Positions 7,550 to 14,655 of a DNA stretch of 54,121 nt are shown piece after piece (position 1 is the stretch's first letter; each line of letters begins with the position of its first letter). Source of the stretch: JACJXF01 sp964349045 (GTDB lineage: Bacteria > Bacteroidota > Bacteroidia > Bacteroidales > GCA-2748055). The notes beneath the pieces were generated by a model. That model saw only the letters and a program-made list of their open reading frames with translations. It did not search any database and was not told the origin of the DNA. The stretch is from positions 1 to 54,121 of the forward strand of contig CAYGFI010000013.1 of assembly GCA_964349045.1 (NCBI GenBank), in the 5' to 3' direction. Made by a program: the position numbers and the translations under genes.

Positions 7550-8515
7550 TTACAGGAAGTTCTTCAAATCTAAAAACGAATATTTTTTAGCGAGAAGTTT
7601 TGTCTGAATTGAGAGTTTTTCCCTGAATTTCCTGTAAGCTTCTGTATCTTCATTATAAACCCTGTGGTTTTTTGCCCGGATAATTTTTTGCAATTCTTTG
7701 TTGATTTCCAGCGTTCCTTCATCGAAATAAACCTTTTCAAATATATTCCAGATATAATTCACTGCCAGTGTATTGGGATGCAGAAGGTCGTCTTCATAAA
7801 AACGATAATCGCGCAGATCATCAAGCAGAATCTCGTAAGCGGGGAAATATTCAGAATTATCAGGAAAAGCCCGGCAAAGAGCGTCGATAGCAAGAAGCAG
7901 AACGGATTTGCTTATCTGGTTTCCGTGTGCACCGTCTTTCCAATGCCGTACCGGACTTACCGTGAAGATAATTTTCATATTCTTGTTTTTCCGCAGAATC
8001 TCGGGAATAAAAATGTTCCAGGAGTTTATGATATCCTCAGGTTTCAGCAGTATCCGGTCGAATTCTTTTTCGGGCACTTTATGACAATTTGCTACGACTT
8101 CTCCATTCTTTTTCAGTTTGTAAACCCATGCCGTTCCAAATGTAATCATCAGAAAATCAGCCTTTTTTAGATGTTTTGAAGAGATTTTTATTTCCTCGTT
8201 GATGTGTTCAAGACACTTCGCTTTATCCGGATGGGAGAAGCTGCTGTGATGGTCCCATGAAAACCATAATTCATTGTGGTAATCCAGATCTTCTTCGGTA
8301 AATTCTTCACCATCGATCAGGATTCCCAGGCTATTTAAAACACTTAACGGGTTATAAACAACACCAAAAGGATTGATCCTGACCTGAAAAAGGTTTTCCT
8401 TCAGTATCTGTCCGATATTTTCGGTGAAACACGATCCGTTAAAAAGGATTTTACTTTGGTGAGAAATTCGAAATGGAGAAGCCTGAAGGTTGATTTTAGT
8501 CCTGAATGCTGACAT
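7550..8515 (-). CDS. GSCFA-domain protein
   Basis: Protein of 321 residues named for its motif GSCF at 27-30 ('ILFNGSCFTENIG'), which starts an SGNH-like esterase fold. Further family blocks are 'NPFGVVYNPLSV', 'LMITFGTAWVY', 'IIFTVSPVRHWKDG' and 'DDLLHPN', the last holding the presumed catalytic Asp/His. The family is common in Bacteroidota and presumed to hydrolyse or transfer an acyl group, but no substrate is established. No signal peptide is seen. The start lies four bases after the stop of the alpha/beta hydrolase, so the two probably form an operon. Confidence 0.88.
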   Translation of the reverse strand: MSAFRTKINLQASPFRISHQSKILFNGSCFTENIGQILKENLFQVRINPFGVVYNPLSVLNSLGILIDGEEFTEEDLDYHNELWFSWDHHSSFSHPDKAKCLEHINEEIKISSKHLKKADFLMITFGTAWVYKLKKNGEVVANCHKVPEKEFDRILLKPEDIINSWNIFIPEILRKNKNMKIIFTVSPVRHWKDGAHGNQISKSVLLLAIDALCRAFPDNSEYFPAYEILLDDLRDYRFYEDDLLHPNTLAVNYIWNIFEKVYFDEGTLEINKELQKIIRAKNHRVYNEDTEAYRKFREKLSIQTKLLAKKYSFLDLKNFL

Positions 8516-8519
8516 AGTC

Positions 8520-9350
8520 TTAGATTTTTTGTTCTTCGAGCCAGCTGATTATATAGGAATGAACTTCCTCTTTAATGAATTCGTTGTGGAGTTCATGATA
8601 CTGATTGGCCCAAAGTTTCAGGCGGGTTTTATTGCTGGTGTTCATAACATAATCCTCACTTGCTTTGGGTGAGGTAATAGTATCATCGGTGCCATGCATA
8701 ATGAGGAGGGGATAATTGATCTTATATACATTTCTCAGTGCATAGTACCCAGCCTGGTAAAGCTCATGAAACATTTTAAGAGATATACGGTCATGATTCA
8801 AGGGATCACGCTCATAATTTCTCACAACTTCAGGATCATGGGAGATTTGTTCTGCCTTTATCTGATTTGAAACAGTAAGCGAGGGGAGTATGTTTTTAAG
8901 AAATGCCGTAATATTCAGAATAAGCGCAGAAGGTTCCTTATAAAGTTTAAACCAGGGAGATGTCACGATTACGGCTTCAACAGGTCGGTTTCTGCAAATT
9001 ATATGGTTCAGTACCAGGGATCCCATAGAATGCCCGTAAAGTATTTTTTTAAATCCGGGGAATAATTCTTCACTCTTATTAAGCAGGATATCAATGTCAT
9101 CAAGCAATACATCAAGGGATTTAATATGACCTCTTTTGCCCTCTGAGCGGCCATGTCCATGTAAATCCATGCTAAGTACTGAATATCCCTTATTATTAAA
9201 AAGTCGGGCCCAATGTTCATATCGGCTACAATGTTCACCCAGACCATGAACAAGGATGATGAGCTTTTTCAGGTCATTACCAGGTTTCCAGCTCTGTGCG
9301 AAAAGCTTTGCCCCGTCTTTTGCAAGCCACGAATAAGTCTGGTTATTCAT
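8520..9350 (-). CDS. Alpha/beta hydrolase, monoacylglycerol lipase-like
   Basis: Cytoplasmic hydrolase of 276 residues in the Hydrolase_4 (serine aminopeptidase S33-like) group. The oxyanion region 'LVHGLGEH' is at 33-40, the nucleophile elbow GHSMG at 106-110 (Ser108), the acidic residue in 'MHGTDDT' near 222, and the histidine in 'YHELHNE' (252). 'MDLHGHGRSEGKRGHI' is very typical of monoacylglycerol lipases and lysophospholipases. It is first of a two-gene minus-strand unit with the GSCFA gene, suggesting joint action on an acylated substrate (inference). Exact substrate unknown. Confidence 0.88.
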   Translation of the reverse strand: MNNQTYSWLAKDGAKLFAQSWKPGNDLKKLIILVHGLGEHCSRYEHWARLFNNKGYSVLSMDLHGHGRSEGKRGHIKSLDVLLDDIDILLNKSEELFPGFKKILYGHSMGSLVLNHIICRNRPVEAVIVTSPWFKLYKEPSALILNITAFLKNILPSLTVSNQIKAEQISHDPEVVRNYERDPLNHDRISLKMFHELYQAGYYALRNVYKINYPLLIMHGTDDTITSPKASEDYVMNTSNKTRLKLWANQYHELHNEFIKEEVHSYIISWLEEQKI

Positions 9351-9541
9351 TCAGATTCTCTCAAAGTTTATTCGGCGTTCGTAGAATGTAAAGATTCAAT
9401 AAAGATAATCAAAATTGCTGATGGTAAAATAAATATGTTATGTGCATACATGATTTTAACAGCGAATTTTATTAATAGATGTTGAGGGGAGTTAAACGAA
9501 AAAAACCTATTGACGGAAGAGGTAATATTGCTGTATTTTGG

Positions 9542-9627
9542 ATTAAGCGCAACGACGCGATGGCGCAAATTAAAACCGAAAAGAATATATTGCGAAACCT
9601 TTGCGCCATCGCGCCTTTGCGCTTAAT
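9542..9627. repeat. GCGC-rich inverted repeat, copy 1
   Basis: Two 28-base arms (9542-9569 and 9600-9627) are complementary at 26 positions and carry the core GCGATGGCGCAAA. They enclose a 30-base AT-rich loop. The element lies between queG and the hydrolase gene and may help end queG transcription. A related, more degenerate copy is at 27073-27198. Confidence 0.7.
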
Positions 9628-9631
9628 GGTT

Positions 9632-10564
9632 TCACAATGTCTTAAGAAAATCCAGGTTTCTTCTAAATCCCCCGAATTTAGCACGCATCACCGCCGATCC
9701 CCTGAAAAGTTCATTAAACTTTTCCTCATTCAGCAAATGCCAGTCGTTTTTGCTCATGCTAAGCAACCCGGGATGGGGTTTGAATTCTTCAACAGCATGA
9801 GGAGTAGATTTCCGGTTCCAGGGGCACACATCCTGACAGATATCGCAACCGAAAACACGGTTTTGGAATTTATCGCGCAGGTTTTCCGGCATTCCTGATG
9901 TTTTATTTTCGATGGTATGATAGGAAATGCACCTGCCGGCATCAATTACCCGGTCTTCCACTATGGCGCCTGTCGGACATGACGTGATGCAGTTTCTGCA
10001 ACTACCGCACATATCATTTACAGGAATGTCGTATTCGAGTTCGGCCGTAATAATCATTTCACCGATAAATACAAAAGATCCGAAACGGCTGGTAAGCAGG
10101 AGGGAGTTTTTACCGATCCATCCGAGTCCGGAACGACTGGCCCAGGCATGTTCCATTACAGGTGCGGAATCAGTAAAAACGCGTCCGGTACATTCAGGAA
10201 TAAGATCACATGTGAAAGCAAGCAATAATTTTAATTTCTTCCGGATTACCTGGTGATAGTCTTTTCCGTAGGCGTACTTAGCTAATACGGGCGCTTCAGG
10301 ATCGGTTTGTTTTTTCGGGGGATAATAGTTCAGGATCACAGAGACAACCGATTTTGAGCCTTCCACAAGTTGGCGCGGATCGGTACGTTTCTCAAAATGG
10401 TTTTCCATGTAAGCCAGTCCGGAATTATAGCCGTTATTGAGCCATTTTCTGAGACGGTCTGCCTCCCCGTGCAGATATGTGGCCGCTGATATTCCACAAT
10501 CGCTGAAACCAAGGCGCAGTGCCTCTGATTTGATTTGTTGGGAATATGTAGGGCCGGTTTTCAC
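9632..10564 (-). CDS. queG: Epoxyqueuosine reductase
   Basis: Cytoplasmic cobalamin- and 4Fe-4S-dependent enzyme of 310 residues that reduces epoxyqueuosine to queuosine in tRNA wobble position 34. Two ferredoxin-like cysteine sets are present: 'CGSCRNCITSCPTGAI' and 'CDICQDVCPWNRKS'. The N-terminal half has 'GFSDCGIS', 'YMENHFEKRTDPR' and 'DSAPVMEHAWASRSGLGWIGKN', all QueG landmarks. The length is close to short QueG forms without the C-terminal HEAT repeat domain. Its start overlaps the stop of the SufT-like gene by four bases, linking an Fe-S client enzyme to Fe-S assembly genes. Confidence 0.94.
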   Translation of the reverse strand: MKTGPTYSQQIKSEALRLGFSDCGISAATYLHGEADRLRKWLNNGYNSGLAYMENHFEKRTDPRQLVEGSKSVVSVILNYYPPKKQTDPEAPVLAKYAYGKDYHQVIRKKLKLLLAFTCDLIPECTGRVFTDSAPVMEHAWASRSGLGWIGKNSLLLTSRFGSFVFIGEMIITAELEYDIPVNDMCGSCRNCITSCPTGAIVEDRVIDAGRCISYHTIENKTSGMPENLRDKFQNRVFGCDICQDVCPWNRKSTPHAVEEFKPHPGLLSMSKNDWHLLNEEKFNELFRGSAVMRAKFGGFRRNLDFLKTL

Positions 10565-10884
10565 ATTAAACCTAACTCCAGCTTTGCTTCATCGGTAAGA
10601 TTGGATTCATCCCATGGAGGCTCGAATGTAAGGTTAACCTTTGCATCTGTGACTCCATCGATAGCTTTTACCTTTTCCTGCACTTCTGCAAGCAGGGAAT
10701 CGGCTACCGGGCAATTCGGAGCCGTGAGTGTCATGGTGATTTCCACCTTGTTGTCATCGTCCACATCGATCGCGTAAATAAGCCCCAGGTCATAGATATT
10801 CACCGGGATTTCCGGATCGAAGATATTCTTGAGTACCTGCACAATCTCGGTTTCGATTTGCAGGAAATTGTTTACTTCTGCCAT
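10561..10884 (-). CDS. sufT: SUF-associated DUF59 (MIP18/PaaD-like) Fe-S assembly protein
   Basis: Protein of 107 residues with one MIP18/DUF59 domain. 'FDPEIPVNIYDLGLIYAI' and 'MTLTAPNCPVADSL', with the conserved cysteine in the latter, are diagnostic. Such proteins help Fe-S cluster assembly or transfer and commonly follow sufE in Bacteroidota. The open frame reaches 10947, but the ATG at 10882-10884 with an upstream AGGGATAT is the better start; the extra 21 residues would overlap sufE. It overlaps queG by four bases. The symbol is by analogy with SufT-type proteins. Confidence 0.88.
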   Translation of the reverse strand: MAEVNNFLQIETEIVQVLKNIFDPEIPVNIYDLGLIYAIDVDDDNKVEITMTLTAPNCPVADSLLAEVQEKVKAIDGVTDAKVNLTFEPPWDESNLTDEAKLELGLM

Positions 10885-10915
10885 TTTTATATCCCTCTGT
10901 ATCCTTCTAACAATT

Positions 10916-11344
10916 TTAGTGACCGGAATGTTTAGCATGATAAGCAAGAGAATACATTTTCATCTTTTTTACCATCGAAACCAGTCCGTTACTGCGCGTC
11001 GGGGAAAGGTTTTCTCTTAACCCGATTTTATCGATAAAATACAAATCAGCATTCATAATTTCTGATGCTTCCTGGTTATTCAAAGCCCTGATGAGTAATG
11101 CCACAATACCTTTTACAATAATAGCATCACTGTCGGCGGTAAAATTCATCTTACCGTCCGTAAATTCAGCATGAAGCCATACTTTCGACTGACATCCATT
11201 TATGAGATATTCGTCAGTTTTATATTTTGGATCAATTGCCGGTAGTTCATGCCCCAGTTCAATCAGGTAATTGTAACGGTCCATCCAGTCTTCAAAAGCC
11301 GAAAACTCTTCTACGATCTGGTCCTGAATTTCTGTGAGTGTCAT
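10916..11344 (-). CDS. sufE: SufE-type sulfur acceptor protein
   Basis: Protein of 142 residues that accepts persulfide sulfur from the cysteine desulfurase SufS and passes it to the SufBCD scaffold. The acceptor cysteine is C51 in 'INGCQSKVW'. The following 'ADSDAIIVKGIVALLIRALN' and 'LSPTRSNGLVSMVKKM' are conserved SufE blocks. It normally follows sufS, but here about 2 kb with an ATPase gene and a pseudogene intervenes. A -7-like box just upstream suggests separate transcription together with the SufT-like gene and queG. Confidence 0.94.
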   Translation of the reverse strand: MTLTEIQDQIVEEFSAFEDWMDRYNYLIELGHELPAIDPKYKTDEYLINGCQSKVWLHAEFTDGKMNFTADSDAIIVKGIVALLIRALNNQEASEIMNADLYFIDKIGLRENLSPTRSNGLVSMVKKMKMYSLAYHAKHSGH

Positions 11345-11370
11345 ATTTGGAATTAGACTAAATCAGGGAG

Positions 11371-11378
11371 CAAAGTTA
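11371..11378 (-). promoter_or_regulatory. Putative -7 box of sufE-sufT-queG
   Basis: TAACTTTG on the minus strand matches TAnnTTTG and lies 26 bases before the sufE ATG. No clear -33 TTTG was found. It would allow the three genes to be expressed apart from sufBCDS. Confidence 0.4.
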
Positions 11379-11415
11379 TAAAAAAAAAAGGTATTTCAGG
11401 TTTTTCACCAGATGA

Positions 11416-11753
11416 TCATCCCCCGTTTTTATTCTTCCGGTATTCAGATGGGGTAACTCCGTAAAGCGCTCTGAAACATCTTCTGAAATATTTGTCATCA
11501 TTGAAACCTGTCATATAGGCCACCTCAGAAATATTGTAATCAGAGGATTCCAGGAGCTGCGATGAAATTTTCAATCTCATCTGCCGGAGGGACTCAACCG
11601 GTGAAAGTCCTGAAATCCCTTTATTTTATTATAAAAAACGGTACGGCCGAAGTTTGAAATATCCACCATTTTCTCCACATTAAATTCCGGATCAAACTCT
11701 AAGACTGCACTATTTCGTGAAGTCCAGAGGGCATAAGTGTTGTATTTGTATTT
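11416..11753 (-). pseudogene. Frameshifted AraC-type DNA-binding domain remnant
   Basis: Read on the minus strand, the upstream frame gives '...FNVEKMVDISNFGRTVFYNKIKG' and stops at 11577-11579. The downstream part, in another frame, continues with 'ISGLSPVESLRQMRLK', then 'SEVAYMTGFNDDKYFRRCF' and 'YGVTPSEYRKN', ending at the TGA at 11416. Joined, they are the C-terminal AraC helix-turn-helix domain found in Bacteroidota hybrid two-component regulators. One missing base near 11617 explains the shift. Everything upstream of the domain (sensor, kinase, receiver) is absent, because a stop precedes it at 11754-11756. It is therefore a 5'-truncated and frameshifted relic, lying between sufE and the ATPase gene. 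Confidence 0.75.
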
Positions 11754-11756
11754 TCA

Positions 11757-12075
11757 AAAAACCCCAATTACAGCAATAAGTTCATTGACAAATTTGAGCC
11801 GTGTAAGCATAAATAAGCCTCTGGAAAAGGCTTTAAATTTTGGTGTCCAAGAAGCATTAAAAGATGCCGATCACAGTCCCAAAGAACCTGTTTTTACAGA
11901 ACAGGCTGTAAATGTCAATATAATCGTGAAACGATATATTAGCAACTTAGGTTAAGTAATAAAATTCCCCATAATCCAATTGTCGGAAAACCGGGTTGTC
12001 AGGACGACAAGGTATTCCTATGATCTGCAATTCCCGGAATGGCAGGAAATATAAACTGATTTCCTGATTAAGATG
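11757..12075. other. Gene-poor stretch
   Basis: No recognisable gene. A 72-codon open frame (11737-11955, plus) has no family resemblance, no convincing ribosome site, and overlaps the end of the AraC relic. The stretch is probably decayed DNA of the island between sufE and the ATPase gene. Confidence 0.4.
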
Positions 12076-12138
12076 CTTGCTAACCATTTTGTTACTAACT
12101 ATTTTGTTACTAACAAAAATGTTACATATCTTTGTAAC
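12076..12138 (+). promoter_or_regulatory. Promoter with 15-base-phased repeats ahead of the ATPase gene
   Basis: TTTG (12103-12106), 20 bases, then TATCTTTG (12127-12134) fit the Bacteroidota promoter consensus. Overlaid on it, GTTAC recurs at 12091, 12106 and 12121, exactly 15 bases apart, the first two as GTTACTAAC. A weaker copy starts at 12076, and an inverted GTAAC at 12134-12138. This looks like an operator array for a repressor. The ATPase ATG is 112 bases downstream. Confidence 0.6.
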
Positions 12139-12246
12139 GACAATTTGTAAATCACCGGAATAATAAAAATTGAAAAATAATATTTTATAGCTTGTTGATT
12201 TACAATAGTTTCAAATTAGTCTATCAATATATCATCAGATAGAAAT

Positions 12247-13380
12247 ATGGAAACAGCATTCGTTTACGGCAAAATAGTCGGGAAGGATAATTTTACCAAC
12301 CGGGAAAAAGATTTGGAAAAACTTTTGTTGAATTTTGAAAATGGCACAAATACCATTCTTATATCACCGCGCAGGTGGGGCAAATCCTCATTGGTTGCCA
12401 AAGCGGCTGAACAGGCGCTCAGGGGAAATAAAGGGCTGAGAATTTGCTTTATTGATCTTTATAACATCCGCTCCGAGGAACAGTTTTATGAACAGTTTGC
12501 ATTGGAAGTATTAAAAGCCGATTCATCAAAACTCGAAGACCTTAGAAACCAGGCATTTAAATTTATAGGAAGGTTGCTGCCAAAGCTTATCGTAGGTAAC
12601 GTTCCTGGAAGTGAGATTTCTCTTGCGCTCGACTGGAAAGAAGTTAAAAAGAATCCGGATGATATTTTGAACCTGCCTGAAAGCCTGTCGCACGATAAAA
12701 GTTACAGGTTTATAATCTGTATCGATGAATTTCAGAATATTGCAGGATTTGAGCATCAGCTTGATTTTCAAAAGAAGCTCAGATCTCATTGGCAGAAGCA
12801 TTCCAAAACAAGCTATTGTCTTTATGGCAGTAAGCGTCATATGATGATGGATGTTTTTACCGCTTACAATATGCCTTTTTATAAGTTCGGGGAAATCCTT
12901 TTCCTGGAGAAAATTTCGAGGGAAGACTGGCTTCCTTTTATTATAAAACGATTTAAAGATACCGGCAAAGAAATTACGGAGGATGCGGCAGGTGAGATCA
13001 TATCACTTACTGATCGACATCCTTATTATGTTCAGCAATTGTCTCAACAGGCATGGCTAAGGACAAAACGGAGTTGTAATATGCTAAATGTGGCTGATGC
13101 CCATGAAAGTCTTATTCTCCAGATGAGCCTTTTGTTTCAGACCATAACGGATTCGCTTAGCAATACTCAGGTCAATTTTTTAAAAGCGCTGGTAAGTGAA
13201 GAAAAACAACTTAGTTCGGCAGATACGCTGAAGACCTACCACCTGGGATCTTCGGCAAATATTAAACGAATCAGGGAGGCTCTTATATCTAAAGAGATCG
13301 TTGAAGTGCAGAACAAAGAATATGTTTTTCTGGATCCGGTTTACAGATTCTGGCTGAAAAAATTTTATTTCAGGATTTAG
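12247..13380 (+). CDS. P-loop ATPase of the archaeal-type AAA (COG1672-like) group
   Basis: Protein of 377 residues. Walker A is 'SPRRWGKSS' (40-48), Walker B 'IICIDEF' (156-161 region), followed by 'YCLYGSKRHMM', a sensor-1-like position, and a C-terminal winged-helix-like region ending 'YVFLDPVYRFWLKKFYF'. This matches the STAND-like ATPases often annotated 'ATPase, archaeal type', many of them in mobile or accessory contexts; no function is established. Bacteroidota carry many paralogues, sometimes with a C-terminal nuclease, which is absent here. It is on the strand opposite to the suf genes and convergent with sufS, inside a segment that separates sufS from sufE, so recent insertion is likely (inference). 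Confidence 0.8.
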   Translation: METAFVYGKIVGKDNFTNREKDLEKLLLNFENGTNTILISPRRWGKSSLVAKAAEQALRGNKGLRICFIDLYNIRSEEQFYEQFALEVLKADSSKLEDLRNQAFKFIGRLLPKLIVGNVPGSEISLALDWKEVKKNPDDILNLPESLSHDKSYRFIICIDEFQNIAGFEHQLDFQKKLRSHWQKHSKTSYCLYGSKRHMMMDVFTAYNMPFYKFGEILFLEKISREDWLPFIIKRFKDTGKEITEDAAGEIISLTDRHPYYVQQLSQQAWLRTKRSCNMLNVADAHESLILQMSLLFQTITDSLSNTQVNFLKALVSEEKQLSSADTLKTYHLGSSANIKRIREALISKEIVEVQNKEYVFLDPVYRFWLKKFYFRI

Positions 13381-13383
13381 AAG

Positions 13384-13406
13384 AATTCTGAGGGTATGGC
13401 AGAATT
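13384..13406. terminator. Short hairpin between convergent ATPase and sufS
   Basis: AATTCTG (13384-13390) and its complement CAGAATT (13400-13406) can form a 7-base stem with a 9-base loop in the 27-base gap between the two stop codons. No strong T-tract follows, so termination activity is uncertain. Confidence 0.3.
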
Positions 13407-13407
13407 G

Positions 13408-14655
13408 TTACGAAAGCATCGTTCGCGCTTTCTTCAACCCTTCAATCAGCCTGTCGACATCGTCAAAGGAATTATAAAAAACCATAGATGCACGTATGGT
13501 ACCGGAAATCTGAAAATGGTCCATAACAGGCTGAGTGCAATGTGTTCCGGTTCTTACTGCAATGCCCATTTTATCAAGGATCATACCGGTATCATAGGGA
13601 TGAAGTCCCTGAACGAGGAATGAAAATACTGAAATTTTTTCTTTGGCATTTCCGTAAATTTCGAGACCTTCCAATTCTTTTAACCGGGATTCAGTGTATT
13701 TCCTGAGAGCTTTTTCGTGATGTATAATTGCATCCAGACCTATAGAATTAACGTATTCAATCGCTGTACCTAATCCGATTGCACCTGTAAAATTCATGGT
13801 ACCGGCTTCAAATTTAAAAGGAAGAACGTTATAAGTTGTTTTCTCGAACTTTACACAATCAACCATGTCACCACCGCCCTGATACGGAGGCAGAGCATCG
13901 AGCATTGCCTCTTTACCGTAAAGTATGCCGATTCCGGTAGGACCAAAAATTTTATGACCGGAAAAAACATAAAAATCACAATCCAGATCCTGAACATTAA
14001 CAGTTCCGTGCTGAACAGCTTGTGCACCGTCGACTAAAACCGGCACATTATTTTTATGCGCGAAACGGATCATTTCTTTAACAGGATTTACTGTCCCGAG
14101 AGAGTTGGATACATGATTAATCGCAACGAGCCGGGTTTTTTCGTTAAATAGAGTTTTGTATTCATTTTGAATCAATTCTCCATTTTCGTCGAAAGGAATT
14201 ACCTTGAGGTTCGATTTTTTGCGACCGCAAAGCATTTGCCAGGGAACAATATTGGAATGATGCTCCATCTCTGAAATAATGATCTCATCTCCCTCTTTAA
14301 TAAATTTCTCCCCGAATGAAAAAGCGATTGTATTGATAGAGCCTGTGGCTCCGCTTGTAAAAATGATTTCGTTCGTGTTGCGCGCGTTGATGAAATTCCT
14401 GATAATCTCCCGTGAGTATTCATATTCGCCTGTCATCTGCTCACTCAGGAAATGAACTCCCCTGTGAATGGTGCTGTTTCTGTTTTCATAAAGCTCATTC
14501 AGTTTATCAATAACAACGCGGGGTTTCTGAGTTGTAGCTCCGTTATCCAGGTAAACAAGAGGTTTGTTGTGAACCAGTGTCTGGAGAATGGGAAAATCTC
14601 TCCTGATTCGGTTTACATCGATACTTACAACCGGGTGGTCTGGAGTTATTGACAT
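13408..14655 (-). CDS. sufS: Cysteine desulfurase SufS
   Basis: PLP enzyme of 415 residues that takes sulfur from cysteine as a persulfide, giving alanine, for Fe-S cluster building. The PLP lysine is K235 in 'FSGHKIFGPTG'. The persulfide cysteine is C373 in 'RTGTHCTQP', with the short loop typical of the group II (SufS/CsdA) type that needs SufE. 'LDNGATTQKP' and 'EMEHHSNIVPW' are further signatures. Its start overlaps the end of sufD by ten bases, so it is translated with the sufBCD operon. Its partner sufE is displaced 2 kb downstream. Confidence 0.96.
   Translation of the reverse strand: MSITPDHPVVSIDVNRIRRDFPILQTLVHNKPLVYLDNGATTQKPRVVIDKLNELYENRNSTIHRGVHFLSEQMTGEYEYSREIIRNFINARNTNEIIFTSGATGSINTIAFSFGEKFIKEGDEIIISEMEHHSNIVPWQMLCGRKKSNLKVIPFDENGELIQNEYKTLFNEKTRLVAINHVSNSLGTVNPVKEMIRFAHKNNVPVLVDGAQAVQHGTVNVQDLDCDFYVFSGHKIFGPTGIGILYGKEAMLDALPPYQGGGDMVDCVKFEKTTYNVLPFKFEAGTMNFTGAIGLGTAIEYVNSIGLDAIIHHEKALRKYTESRLKELEGLEIYGNAKEKISVFSFLVQGLHPYDTGMILDKMGIAVRTGTHCTQPVMDHFQISGTIRASMVFYNSFDDVDRLIEGLKKARTMLS

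Noticed and set aside
11737..11955. Plus-strand open frame of 72 codons between the AraC relic and the ATPase gene
   Set aside because: No family resemblance, no convincing ribosome site or promoter, and it overlaps the end of the pseudogene; likely chance.
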